From positions 27,329 to 91,328 of the forward strand of contig NZ_JBNPXQ010000013.1 in assembly GCF_050433225.1 (NCBI RefSeq): a stretch of 64,000 nt of DNA, written 5' to 3'. Under the pieces are notes generated by a model, which had not been told where the DNA came from, did no database searches, and saw only the letters and a list, made by a program, of their open reading frames with translations. A program made the position numbers and the translations under genes. The stretch's first letter is position 1; the number at the start of each line of letters is the position of its first letter. This document shows, piece after piece, positions 1-8,175 of this stretch. The DNA comes from Sphingomonas_D zeicaulis. Its GTDB lineage: Bacteria; Pseudomonadota; Alphaproteobacteria; Sphingomonadales; Sphingomonadaceae.

Positions 1-235
1 GATGATCGGGTTTCTGGGCGAGCGCCTGGTTCCGCCCCGCGCGCTCTACCTCCGCGACCAGTCCCTGCAGACGCGAGAGGACTATGCCACGCTGATCGAC
101 CATGAGCATGATATGATCCTCGATGCGATCATCCGGATGGAACCCGACCGGGCGCGTGAAGCGGCGCGGGAGCACATGCAAGAGAGCCTCAGCCGCCACT
201 CGCGCCTCGGCACCAGCGGCAGGCATGGCGATTGA
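1..235 (+). CDS. GntR/FadR-type transcriptional regulator, C-terminal end (partial)
   Basis: This is the 3' end of a gene that begins before the window. The visible ~77 residues have the pattern of the last helices of an FCD ligand-binding domain: a histidine in DHEHDMILDAI, then an RMEPDRAREAAREHM helix with the spaced Ala and His residues typical of FadR-subfamily GntR regulators. The internal ATG at base 2 is not taken as the start, because the DNA-binding domain must lie upstream. The stop is 5 bases from the stop of the convergent ROK gene. The ligand and targets cannot be told from this fragment. Confidence 0.6.
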   Translation, partial: MIGFLGERLVPPRALYLRDQSLQTREDYATLIDHEHDMILDAIIRMEPDRAREAAREHMQESLSRHSRLGTSGRHGD

Positions 236-240
236 CCCCA

Positions 241-1464
241 CTATCGCGCGACGTTCATCAGGATCGCGTCGGAGGGGAGCAACTGGTCCGCGAACGGCAG
301 CAATGCCGCGCCCACCGCAGGCGCGATCGACGGGGTGACCGCACGCGCGATCGGCGGCACCGACGGGATCTCGCCGGCATAGGGCGCGAGGGCCGCCGAG
401 AGGCGGGTCGCGAGCGCGTCGATCAGGGTGGCCGGCAGCCGGCCGCCGATCAACACGGCCTGTGGGTCGATCAGGCAACTCATCGCAATCATCGGATCGA
501 CGAGCAGGCTCGCGGCCTCGTCGAGCCAGTCGTCGATCGTTGAGCGTGCGATGGGATCCCCGCCCTGAAGCGCCGACAGCGTATCCGAGGCACAGCCCGC
601 CTCGATCAGCCGTTCGTAGAGCGCCGACAGCGACACGCGCGTCTCGATCGACCGTCCGGCCGCCTTTCCGGTTCGACCGACAATATATCCCAGTTCGCCG
701 CTGCGCCCCGTCGCACCGCGATAGAAACTGCCATCGAGGACGAGGCCTCCGCCGAGACCTATGCTGATCAGCAGGTAGAAGAAGCTGGCGGACTGCCTGC
801 CTGCGCCGAAATGAAGCTCGCACAGCGCCGCGGCCGCCGCGTCATTGTCCCGGTGGATCGGCCAGGGCAGAAGGTCTGCAAGCAGCACGGCCGGGTCGAT
901 ATCGGTCCAAAGCGAGAAGTCGTCCGGCCGTCCGCGCAACGCGCGTTCCGCCATGCGATCGGGCATCGCCAGCCCGACCCCGATCACCCTGTCGCGGGGT
1001 ATGGACGCCGATGCAGACATTTCGGCGAGGCCCTCCTTGACGAAGGCGCGCACCGCCTTGGGTGACGGATAGAGGATCTCCTGCGTCACACTGGCGCGCA
1101 CGCTGCCGGCCAGGTCGAGGCAAGCAAGGCTGAGATGATCCCGGTCGATGTTGAGGCCGATCGCGAAGGCGCCGTCTGGATCGATCGCAATCCGCAGCGC
1201 CGGCTGCCCGCGGCCAAGCTGGATCTTGCCAGCCTTGCGGATCAGCCCGTCTTCTTCCAGCCGACGGGTGATGTTGGCGATCGTCGGCCCGGTCAGCCCT
1301 GTCAGGGCCGCCAGTTCGGTCCGGGTCGTAAATGTCCGCCCGCGGATCGCCTGAAGCACCACCCGCTGATTATAGTCGCCCGCGCGCTCCAGATTGGTGC
1401 CCGACAGGCTGATCGCCAGGCGCGTGGCGCGCGCGTCGGACGGGGAAGCTGGGATATCGGACAT
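241..1464 (-). CDS. ROK-family transcriptional regulator
   Basis: This 407-residue protein has a winged-helix DNA-binding region at roughly residues 30-80 (RTELAALTGLTGPTIANITR), followed by a ROK sugar-kinase-like fold. ROK hallmarks are the DNDAAAAALCELHFGAG segment, a phosphate-loop-like IGLGGGLVLDG, and TGRSGELGYI. The zinc motif CxCGxxGC usual after the ELG(H/Y) segment is absent, which is seen in some NagC/XylR-type regulators, so binding of a sugar without catalysis is likely. I chose ATG 1464 (MSDIPASPSD) because the 52 residues upstream in frame look non-coding; no strong ribosome site is visible. It converges with the GntR fragment and is probably a local sugar-responsive repressor. 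Confidence 0.85.
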   Translation of the reverse strand: MSDIPASPSDARATRLAISLSGTNLERAGDYNQRVVLQAIRGRTFTTRTELAALTGLTGPTIANITRRLEEDGLIRKAGKIQLGRGQPALRIAIDPDGAFAIGLNIDRDHLSLACLDLAGSVRASVTQEILYPSPKAVRAFVKEGLAEMSASASIPRDRVIGVGLAMPDRMAERALRGRPDDFSLWTDIDPAVLLADLLPWPIHRDNDAAAAALCELHFGAGRQSASFFYLLISIGLGGGLVLDGSFYRGATGRSGELGYIVGRTGKAAGRSIETRVSLSALYERLIEAGCASDTLSALQGGDPIARSTIDDWLDEAASLLVDPMIAMSCLIDPQAVLIGGRLPATLIDALATRLSAALAPYAGEIPSVPPIARAVTPSIAPAVGAALLPFADQLLPSDAILMNVAR

Positions 1465-1943
1465 GGAAGCACACCAGAGTCTGGCGGCCGCGCCCGTAAT
1501 GGCGTGACCGGAGCCACACAAGTAGATGCTCAAGCGGTTTTTGTCGAAGGCCGTCAGGCCGCGGGGCAAACCGGCCTTTTGCCCGACGCGCGCGCCGTTG
1601 CCGTGGACGATCGGTGCCAAGCGGGATCACATGAAGCAGCCCGACGGGACATCGCAAAACGACCTTGATCGGATTAGCCTGACTGGGATCAAGGACAGCA
1701 GTCACCTGCACCTGCAGGCTCGCCCAAGCAGCGCGCCCCCCGCCTGCCGCCTGCGCCTTTTTCGTCGAGGCGGCGCGCCGTTCGATCGTCATTCAACTGA
1801 AGCAGCCCGATCGCCATCGCGCGAAGCTCCTCTTCGGCCTAACGCCCGAATCCGGCTTCGTCGCGCGCTCAGGTGGAATTGCGCCGATCCAGAAGCATAG
1901 CCACTAGCCGAACTGACATGGAAGGCAGTCGTCGGCAGACTTG
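1465..1943. other. Intergenic region without recognised gene
   Basis: About 480 bases lie between the ROK gene (reading left) and the GFA-family gene end. Frames open here encode arginine-rich, low-complexity peptides with no family resemblance. The part next to 1464 must hold the ROK promoter, but I see no convincing -35/-10 pair. Confidence 0.5.
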
Positions 1944-2357
1944 CTAGGCCCAGATGTCTTTTACGACTTTGCCACTCGGGGGTAGGTCCTCGAACGTGTT
2001 CAGGCCGTCAAAATGATCGATGGCGAGGTTGGCAACTTTATCTAAGGGTGCAAGGCGAATATTTACCGCCATGCAGGTCCGACCATCACTTTCCGTTCGC
2101 AGGCCGCGCCAAGCGAGTACCACGGCGCAGCATGGGCAAAACAGGATTTCCAAGGCCGGATCCTCCTTTCCCAACCTGCGATAGGCCCGGGTTTCGCCGC
2201 TGACCGCGACCCCCTCGCCCTCGAAGTCATAGGCCCAGAGAGCGCCGTAACGACGGCAAAGCGCGCAGTTGCAAGCAGTGACAGGTCCTGGGTCACCGGT
2301 GAGGGTCCAACTTGCACCGCCGCAATGACACGAACCTGTCAGCACTGAGCCATCCAA
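1944..2357 (-). CDS. GFA-family (Mss4-like) zinc protein
   Basis: The 137-residue protein matches the GFA family (named after glutathione-dependent formaldehyde-activating enzyme). Its zinc-site cysteines are in place: C10 and C12 in SCHCGG, C29, C31 and C34 in ACNCALCRR, and C74, C76 and C77 in FCPCCA. The C-terminal NIRLAPLD and HFDGLNTFEDLP segments are also typical. Most members have no proven reaction, and the formaldehyde role should not be assumed. It stands alone, with no obvious partner gene. The length is normal for the family. Confidence 0.85.
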   Translation of the reverse strand: MDGSVLTGSCHCGGASWTLTGDPGPVTACNCALCRRYGALWAYDFEGEGVAVSGETRAYRRLGKEDPALEILFCPCCAVVLAWRGLRTESDGRTCMAVNIRLAPLDKVANLAIDHFDGLNTFEDLPPSGKVVKDIWA

Positions 2358-2597
2358 CCACTCCTCGCCACCAAGCTGTCATGAACCTTCGATGGCTGCA
2401 ACGGCGTCGTTCCCTGCGCGACTTTAAAGGTGAGCTTAAGCCTGCCATCTCGCTCACCGCTTGTTTTCTATCATCCGACCGCGCGGGGGAACACTTGACG
2501 TCTGCTCTCGGCGAAATCCGGCGGCCGACATGAGACTTGGTCGTTCATCGAGGCGAGAGGCCGCACGTTCCGCTCTGTTCCAGCTATATGCCGGTCC

Positions 2598-2614
2598 ATT
2601 CGCTAATGGCGAAT
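2598..2614. promoter_or_regulatory. Perfect palindrome, operator candidate
   Basis: ATTCGC-TAATG-GCGAAT is an exact inverted repeat with 6-base arms and a 5-base centre. It ends 18 bases before the -35 candidate of the M24 gene. The left arm and centre (TTCGCTA) resemble the repeats before the esterase gene near 13.1 kb, so the IclR-family regulator is one possible binder; this is inference. Confidence 0.4.
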
Positions 2615-2632
2615 ATTCAGAGGGATAAGCAC

Positions 2633-2660
2633 TTGCTCCCCTGCAGCTGCACTGCATAAT
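2633..2660 (+). promoter_or_regulatory. Putative sigma70-type promoter of the M24 gene
   Basis: TTGCTC (-35) and CATAAT (-10) are separated by 16 bases, about 50 bases upstream of the ATG at 2714. The match is reasonable but not strong for an alphaproteobacterium. Confidence 0.35.
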
Positions 2661-2713
2661 GACCGCTCAGCGAACACATGTGCGCATCGTGAACGATCTG
2701 ACAGGGAGGGTAT

Positions 2714-4057
2714 ATGCTGATCTCATTGCTGGCTGCGACGCTTGCCGCCGGCACGCCGGTTGCGTCTTCGCGACCCGCCGAGCTTGCCATGCCGGCAATC
2801 CTGCCGCTCGAGCGTCGTGCCGAAACGGAAGACCGGTGGCTGAAGCTTAGACTGGAACAGCTGCTGCCGACGCTGATGCGGCGCGACAAGGTGCAGATGT
2901 GGGTGCTCGTTGCCGGTGAGTATAACGAGGATCCGGTAATGGAGACGATGCTGCCGGCGACCTGGCTGCATGCCCGTCGCCGGACCATCCTGGTCTTCTT
3001 CGATCCCGGCGATGGCAAGCCCATCGAGAAGCTTGCTTTGGCGCGCTATCCGGTCGGTGATTTTGCGCCGGCGTGGAACCCGGACGAGCAGCCGGACCAA
3101 TGGGCGGAACTTGCGAAGATCATCGCCGCGCGCAATCCCGCGACGATCGCGCTCAATCGGTCCGAAGGCTTTCCGCTCGCCGACGGACTCAGCTCGACCC
3201 ACTATGAGGCGATCGTCCGCGCCATCGGGCCGGATTATGCCAAGCGGCTCGTCAGCCACGAGCGTCTGGCGCTGGGCTGGCTCGAGACGCGCATCCCCGA
3301 GGAAATGGCGACCTATCCGACCATTGCACGCATCTCGCACGCCATCATCGAGGAGGGTTTTTCCGAGCGCGTCATCACGCCCGGCGTCACGACATCCGAT
3401 GATGTGGTGTGGTGGTTCCGCAATCGGATCAAGGAGCTGAAACTCGATACCTGGTTCCAGCCAAGTGTCGCTATCCAGCGTGCCGACGGCGGAAAGTTCA
3501 GCGTCCAGGAAATGGGGTACCGGGGCGACACGATCATCATGCCCGGCGATATGCTCCACGTCGATTTCGGGATCAGCTATCTTGGTCTCAACACCGATAT
3601 CCAGCGCCTTGCCTATGTTCTGAAACCAGGGGAGACCCAGGCGCCCCGCGGGCTGAGGGACGGCATGGCGGCGATGAACCGGGTGCGTGCGGCAACGATC
3701 GCGGCCTTGAAGCCGGGACGCAGCGGCAATCAGGTGCTCGCCGCCGCGCGCCGCCAGATCGAGGCGGAAAAGATCGATGGCACGATCTACTCGCATCCGA
3801 TCGGCCATCATGGTCATGGTGCCGGCACATGGATCGGCGCGTGGGAAAACCAGAAGCCCGCGCCCGGTCGCGGCGATTATCGCATCGACCCCAACACCGC
3901 CTGGTCGATCGAACTCAATGCCCAGCACGACGTTCCGGAATGGGGCGGGCAGAAGGTTCGCTTCATGCATGAAGAGAACGGTTTTCTCTCAGCCGATGGC
4001 GGCTTCCGGTTCCTCGATGGCGGCCAGGAAGAGTTCATCCTCCTGCCGCGCCCGTGA
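2714..4057 (+). CDS. Secreted M24-family metallopeptidase (Xaa-Pro dipeptidase/aminopeptidase-like)
   Basis: This 447-residue protein starts at an ATG preceded by AGGGAGG and has a short hydrophobic leader (about residues 1-18), so it is probably exported. An N-terminal creatinase-like domain (about 25-200) precedes the pita-bread catalytic domain. Metal-ligand candidates are D284 in HVDFG, D295 in NTDIQR, the His cluster at 361-368 (HPIGHHGH), E400 in WSIELN and E420/E421. M24 enzymes cleave next to proline or act on related imide-type bonds; the exact substrate is unknown. It faces a close paralog (4094-5452) tail to tail across a shared terminator. Confidence 0.88.
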   Translation: MLISLLAATLAAGTPVASSRPAELAMPAILPLERRAETEDRWLKLRLEQLLPTLMRRDKVQMWVLVAGEYNEDPVMETMLPATWLHARRRTILVFFDPGDGKPIEKLALARYPVGDFAPAWNPDEQPDQWAELAKIIAARNPATIALNRSEGFPLADGLSSTHYEAIVRAIGPDYAKRLVSHERLALGWLETRIPEEMATYPTIARISHAIIEEGFSERVITPGVTTSDDVVWWFRNRIKELKLDTWFQPSVAIQRADGGKFSVQEMGYRGDTIIMPGDMLHVDFGISYLGLNTDIQRLAYVLKPGETQAPRGLRDGMAAMNRVRAATIAALKPGRSGNQVLAAARRQIEAEKIDGTIYSHPIGHHGHGAGTWIGAWENQKPAPGRGDYRIDPNTAWSIELNAQHDVPEWGGQKVRFMHEENGFLSADGGFRFLDGGQEEFILLPRP

Positions 4058-4062
4058 ACGGG

Positions 4063-4091
4063 GAGGCTCGGCAGACCCTCTGCCGAGCCTC
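4063..4091. terminator. Bidirectional terminator hairpin
   Basis: A perfect 13-base stem (GAGGCTCGGCAGA paired with its complement) with a 3-base CCC loop lies between the convergent stops at 4057 and 4094. There is no long T run, but the position and stem strength fit a two-way terminator. Confidence 0.8.
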
Positions 4092-4093
4092 GC

Positions 4094-5452
4094 TCAGCGT
4101 GCTCCGATCAGGTGGAACCGGGTTTGCCGGCCATCGATGTAGCGGACGGTCTTGCCGTCGAAGAAGGCGTCTTCCTCGCTTTTGAAGTCGACCATCTGGC
4201 CGTCCCATTCGGGTACCTGGCGGGAAGCCATGAGTTCGATCGACCAGGCGATATTGGGGCGCAGCTTGTACTCGCCGGTCGGCACGAAGCTCTGCTCTTC
4301 AGAGAGACCGATCGAACTGCCGGCGCCATGCCCGTGATAACCGATCGGGTGCGAGTAGATGCGCGGCTTCAGCCCTGCCGCAATCGCGGCAGCACGCGCG
4401 CGATTGAGCACCTGATTGCCGGTGACGCCGATGCCGAATTCGCGGGTGACGGCATCCTGCACCAGGTTGTTGTCCCGCATTCCCGCCTTCAGCCCGGCAG
4501 GCGCATCGCGCTCGCCGTCACGCAGCACATAGGCCATGTGCTGGGTGTCGGTGCTGAAGCCGAGATAATGGATCCCGAAATCGACCCGCAGCATGTCGCC
4601 CTTCTGAATGACGCTGGCCTGCTCGCGCAGGACACCGGGCGTTCCTCGGCGCGTCACTTCTACCGACGGATGGAACCAGGATGCCAGTCCAAGGTCGGCG
4701 ACGCGCTGGCGATACCACCAGACGAGATCCTCGTTGGTCGTCACGTCGGGCTTTACGACTGCGGTCGAGAAGCCTTCGCCGATAATGGCGTGGGCGACGC
4801 GGACGATTTCGGGATAGACCTGCATTTCTTCAGGCGTGCGGGTCTCCAACCAGCCGATCGCCAGCGGATAGCCCGGAACGATGCGGCTCCGCATCTCCGG
4901 CGTGAGCGCTGCGGTCAGGTCCGTATATTGGCTGTGCGTGAGACCATCGGCGAAGGCGGTGAGCGAGGAGATGTTGAGCGCGATCTTTTTCGGACTGCGT
5001 TCGGCGATCAGTTCGCGAACCCGCGCAAACTGATCGGGCTGCTTCTCCATGTCCCAGACCGGCTGGTAGAGCGTGCCCATGCCATGCTTGCTGACCACCA
5101 GCCGTTCGATCGGCTTGCCGTCGCCAGGATCGAAGAAGATCAGGATCGTCCGCCGCCGCGCGCGCAGATTGGTGGCGTTGAGCATCGTCGTGACCACCGG
5201 GTCTTCGAGATACTCCCGCGCGACGAGCACCCACATGTCGATGCCCTGTTCGCGCATCAGTGCCGGCAGCACGGTCTGAAAACGGCGCTCCAGCCAGCCG
5301 TCACGCAGCTTCGCCTGGTCTCGCAGGGACATGATGGCCGGCATCGCCGGCGACATCGTTTGTTCCTCCTGCGCCGCGACCGGCGTTGCGAGCGACGCCA
5401 GCGTTACGGCCAGCGCAGTGGCGCAGCCGAGCAGGCTCTTCGAACGTGACAT
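4094..5452 (-). CDS. Secreted M24-family metallopeptidase, paralog of the 2714 gene
   Basis: The 452-residue protein has a standard signal peptide ending near TPVAAQ (about residue 28) and the same two-domain layout as its neighbour at 2714, with many shared blocks: LRDGWLERRF-like start, DMWVLVAREY, RRTILIFFDPGDGKPIE, RVDFGIHYLG, SHPIGYHGHG and WSIELM. The metal ligands Asp, Asp, His and Glu are all present. It is the third gene of a tight leftward operon (M20, M24, M24), with only 9 bases from the upstream stop. The role is probably periplasmic cleavage of proline-containing peptides or a related amide; substrate choice is inferred from family only. Confidence 0.88.
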   Translation of the reverse strand: MSRSKSLLGCATALAVTLASLATPVAAQEEQTMSPAMPAIMSLRDQAKLRDGWLERRFQTVLPALMREQGIDMWVLVAREYLEDPVVTTMLNATNLRARRRTILIFFDPGDGKPIERLVVSKHGMGTLYQPVWDMEKQPDQFARVRELIAERSPKKIALNISSLTAFADGLTHSQYTDLTAALTPEMRSRIVPGYPLAIGWLETRTPEEMQVYPEIVRVAHAIIGEGFSTAVVKPDVTTNEDLVWWYRQRVADLGLASWFHPSVEVTRRGTPGVLREQASVIQKGDMLRVDFGIHYLGFSTDTQHMAYVLRDGERDAPAGLKAGMRDNNLVQDAVTREFGIGVTGNQVLNRARAAAIAAGLKPRIYSHPIGYHGHGAGSSIGLSEEQSFVPTGEYKLRPNIAWSIELMASRQVPEWDGQMVDFKSEEDAFFDGKTVRYIDGRQTRFHLIGAR

Positions 5453-5461
5453 GAGACCCCC

Positions 5462-6706
5462 TTATCCGAACGGCTTGTCGAGCGAAGACGGCGGCTGCGT
5501 GAAGAAATGCGGGCCACCGTCGGTCATGTAGAAGCAATCCTCGATGCGGACGCCGAACCGGCCAGGCAGATAGAGCCCCGGCTCGTTGGAGAAGCACATG
5601 CCAGGGGCAAGCGCCGTGGTTTCGCCGTGCACGAGATTGACCGGCTCATGGACGTCCAGCCCGATGCCGTGACCGGTGCGGTGCGAGAGCCCGGGCAGCG
5701 CATAGCGGGGGCCGTAGCCGAGCTTCTCATAGTAGGCGCGCACCGCATCATCGACACTGCCTGCGGGCGCGCCGACCTTCGCCGCGTCCATCGCCACATT
5801 CATGCCCTGGCGCATCGCCTTGAAGGTCCGCCGCTGCTCTGCGGTTGGTTCACCGAAGACGAACGTCCGCGAAACGTCGGCGTGATAGCCCTGAACCGTG
5901 CAGACGCAGTCCATCAGCACGAGGCTGCCGTCGGCGAGCCGCAATCTTTCCTTCGAACCATGTGGCAGGGCGCTGCCGGGCCCGACCTGCGCGCTGCTCG
6001 AGCCCCGCTGACCGCCATTGGCTGCGATCTCACGCAGCATGATGAGGTTGATGTCATCGCCCGTCATCCCGGCGCGTACCTGCGCGTGGGTCGCGCGATA
6101 GGCGGCGATCATGATGTCGTTGGCGCGCTGCATCAGCGCGATCTCCGACGGGCTCTTGATCATGCGCAGGGCGTTGACCGGCGCGGCACCCGAGACGGTC
6201 ACGAGGTCCGGCAGCAATCTGCGCAGGCCGTCGACGATGAAGAAACGCGTGGTGTCCTCGACCGCCAGCGTTCCCCCGTCGAGCTTACGCGCCTTGAGCC
6301 AGTCGGCGACAAGACGGAACGGGCTTTCATCCTCCTGCCAGACGCGAACTTCGCCGGGCACGTCGAGCATTTCGCGGATCGAGGGTTCCTCGAAGAACGG
6401 CGTCACGACCAGGACGGGCCCGTCAGCGGGGATAAGCGCCGCCGTCGTCCGTTCGCTGCGCCACCAGTCGATTCCCGTGAAATAGACCAGCGAGGAACCG
6501 GCCTCGACGAGAAGCGCCGCGAGATTGCGACGCCGCAGTTCCGCCTGCAGGCGGAGCAGCCGGCCCTCGCGCTCGGCGCGCCTGATCGCCGGTGGCGCAG
6601 CCGGAGGGTTCGTGGCCGCTGCGGCCAGCATCGATGGAATGGTCGCCATCGCGCCCGTCGCGATCGCGCCGCGCAGAATTTCACGCCGCGCGACGGCGAT
6701 GCTCAT
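5462..6706 (-). CDS. M24-family Xaa-Pro aminopeptidase-like protein, Tat-type leader
   Basis: The 414-residue protein is more like classical Xaa-Pro peptidases than the other two. It has LLVEAGSSLVYFTGIDWW in the N-terminal domain, then metal ligands in LMDCVCTVQGYHADVSRT, HRTGHGIGLD, SNEPGLY and VRIED. The start at 6706 overlaps the M20 stop by ATGA, giving MSIAVARREILRGAIA with twin arginines before a hydrophobic run, a plausible Tat signal. Tat export would fit folding with metal before export. The ATGA overlap indicates translational coupling with the M20 peptidase upstream. Confidence 0.88.
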   Translation of the reverse strand: MSIAVARREILRGAIATGAMATIPSMLAAAATNPPAAPPAIRRAEREGRLLRLQAELRRRNLAALLVEAGSSLVYFTGIDWWRSERTTAALIPADGPVLVVTPFFEEPSIREMLDVPGEVRVWQEDESPFRLVADWLKARKLDGGTLAVEDTTRFFIVDGLRRLLPDLVTVSGAAPVNALRMIKSPSEIALMQRANDIMIAAYRATHAQVRAGMTGDDINLIMLREIAANGGQRGSSSAQVGPGSALPHGSKERLRLADGSLVLMDCVCTVQGYHADVSRTFVFGEPTAEQRRTFKAMRQGMNVAMDAAKVGAPAGSVDDAVRAYYEKLGYGPRYALPGLSHRTGHGIGLDVHEPVNLVHGETTALAPGMCFSNEPGLYLPGRFGVRIEDCFYMTDGGPHFFTQPPSSLDKPFG

Positions 6707-8112
6707 TTCCGGCCGCCCAGGTCGCGCAGCAGCGCATCCCAATAGTCGAGCTGCTTCAGATAAGCCGCGATCGGCACGCGCTCATCGGTCCCGTGCGCCC
6801 GGCTGTCCTCTGCTCGGAGTGCGAGCGCGCCGGCGCCATAGGTCGGAATACCGGCGTTGCGGAACTCACGTCCGTCGGTGCCGCCAGAAGACATGCTCGG
6901 CTTGAGCTTGACCCCGGGATAGGTCGCGTCCATTGCCTTTTGCAGTCGTGCGAAGAGCGGCTTGTCGACCGGCGACACCGGGCTCGCGACGCCCTGGCCG
7001 ACCAGCTTGACCTCAAGCGTGTCGCCGACCAGCGTCGCAAGCTTGGCCTGTACCGCCTCGACCGTGGTTCCGGGGAAGATGCGGCAATTCACCGTGGCCG
7101 TGGCGTTCTGCGCAAGGGCATTCGGCGCGTTGCCCGCCTGGAGCATGGTCGCAACGCAGGTCGTCCAGAGGATATTGGATTGCTGCGGATATTTCTCGGC
7201 GATCGCACGTGCCGCCGCATCGTCCGGCTTGGCGAGCAACGCGGTCAGCGCATCGCCCAGTTCGCCGGGCTGCTCCTCGGCCAGGTCTGCCACCATGATC
7301 CGCGTGATCTCGTTGAACTCGACCGGGAAACGGAATGCCTCGAGCGCCTTCAGCGCACCCGCGAGCGCGTAGATCGCGTTGTCCGCGCGCGGTGCCGAAC
7401 TGTGGCCACCGGCGTTGCGCGCCGAGATGGTGAAATTGGCGTAGGTTTTCTCGGCGGCCTGAATGTTGAAGCGATAGCGTCCGTCCACGCCCTGCAGGCC
7501 GGATCCAGCGTCCGAGTTGAGCGCGAATTCGGCGCGCGACACCAGCGGATGTTTCGTAAGCGCGCGCGTCGACATCATGCCGGTTTCCTCGTCACCCGAA
7601 AAGGCGAGCAGCAAATCCCGCTCGGGGACGAAGCCGGCCGCCTTCAACCGGATGAAGGTCGCGATCAACGCGGTGACGCCGGCCTTGTTGTCGGTCGAAC
7701 CGCGGCCATAGATGTAGCCGTCCTTTTCCGTCGGCACATAGGGATCGGTCCCCCAATTTTCCTTAAGGGCATCCACCACGTCCATGTGGCCCAGCAACGC
7801 GATCGGCTTCGCACCGGGGTTCCGCCCCGGATAGCGCACGACCAGGCCAGCGGTCTTTTCTCCGTCGATGTCGACCGGCACCACCTGGATATCCTCGGCC
7901 CTGAAACCGGCCTTGCGCAGGCGGGCAGAGAATTTTTCGATCAACGCGGGCACCTGGCCACGGCCCTTGGCAGTGGGCGTCGCGATCGCCTCCTCCAGGA
8001 TCTCGCGCGCGAGGACGCGATCCGCTTCTGTTACCGGTGCCGCCATCGCCATCGATCCGGCCGAGGAAAGGAGAAGCACGGCAGCGGTACCGGCACACCA
8101 ACGCAGAACCAT
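6703..8112 (-). CDS. Secreted M20-family metallopeptidase
   Basis: The 469-residue protein has a signal peptide (cleavage near AMAAPV) and the M20 co-catalytic zinc signature: LLGHMDVVDA (His, Asp), GRGSTDNKAG (bridging Asp), SGDEETG (catalytic Glu and zinc Glu), and the later GGTDGREF segment. A dimerisation lid lies between about residues 220 and 330. M20 members hydrolyse dipeptides, N-acyl amino acids or carbamoyl groups. It is the first gene of the M20-M24-M24 operon, downstream of a TonB receptor in the same direction. Together these suggest uptake and trimming of peptides in the periplasm. Confidence 0.88.
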   Translation of the reverse strand: MVLRWCAGTAAVLLLSSAGSMAMAAPVTEADRVLAREILEEAIATPTAKGRGQVPALIEKFSARLRKAGFRAEDIQVVPVDIDGEKTAGLVVRYPGRNPGAKPIALLGHMDVVDALKENWGTDPYVPTEKDGYIYGRGSTDNKAGVTALIATFIRLKAAGFVPERDLLLAFSGDEETGMMSTRALTKHPLVSRAEFALNSDAGSGLQGVDGRYRFNIQAAEKTYANFTISARNAGGHSSAPRADNAIYALAGALKALEAFRFPVEFNEITRIMVADLAEEQPGELGDALTALLAKPDDAAARAIAEKYPQQSNILWTTCVATMLQAGNAPNALAQNATATVNCRIFPGTTVEAVQAKLATLVGDTLEVKLVGQGVASPVSPVDKPLFARLQKAMDATYPGVKLKPSMSSGGTDGREFRNAGIPTYGAGALALRAEDSRAHGTDERVPIAAYLKQLDYWDALLRDLGGRK

Positions 8113-8132
8113 TGAATATTCCTTCGTAACGA

Positions 8133-8166
8133 GGCCGCCGAAGACTTTTGCAGGTCTCCGGCGGCC
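8133..8166 (-). terminator. Terminator hairpin after the TonB receptor gene
   Basis: GGCCGCCG pairs with CGGCGGCC, and after one mismatch AGAC pairs with GTCT around an 8-base loop. It begins 10 bases past the receptor stop at 8176 and partly separates that gene from the M20 operon. Confidence 0.65.
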
Positions 8167-8175
8167 AGCAGCGCC

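Larger units (their letters stand above)
2358..2713. other. Intergenic control region of the M24 peptidase gene
   Basis: The 356 bases between the divergent GFA gene and the first M24 peptidase hold no convincing gene. They contain a perfect palindrome (2598-2614) and a sigma70-like promoter candidate (2633-2660), listed separately. A clear AGGGAGG ribosome site lies just before the ATG at 2714. Confidence 0.5.

Noticed and set aside
4112..5449. 445-codon open frame antisense to the second M24 gene
   Set aside because: No family features, while the opposite strand shows metal ligands and a signal peptide.
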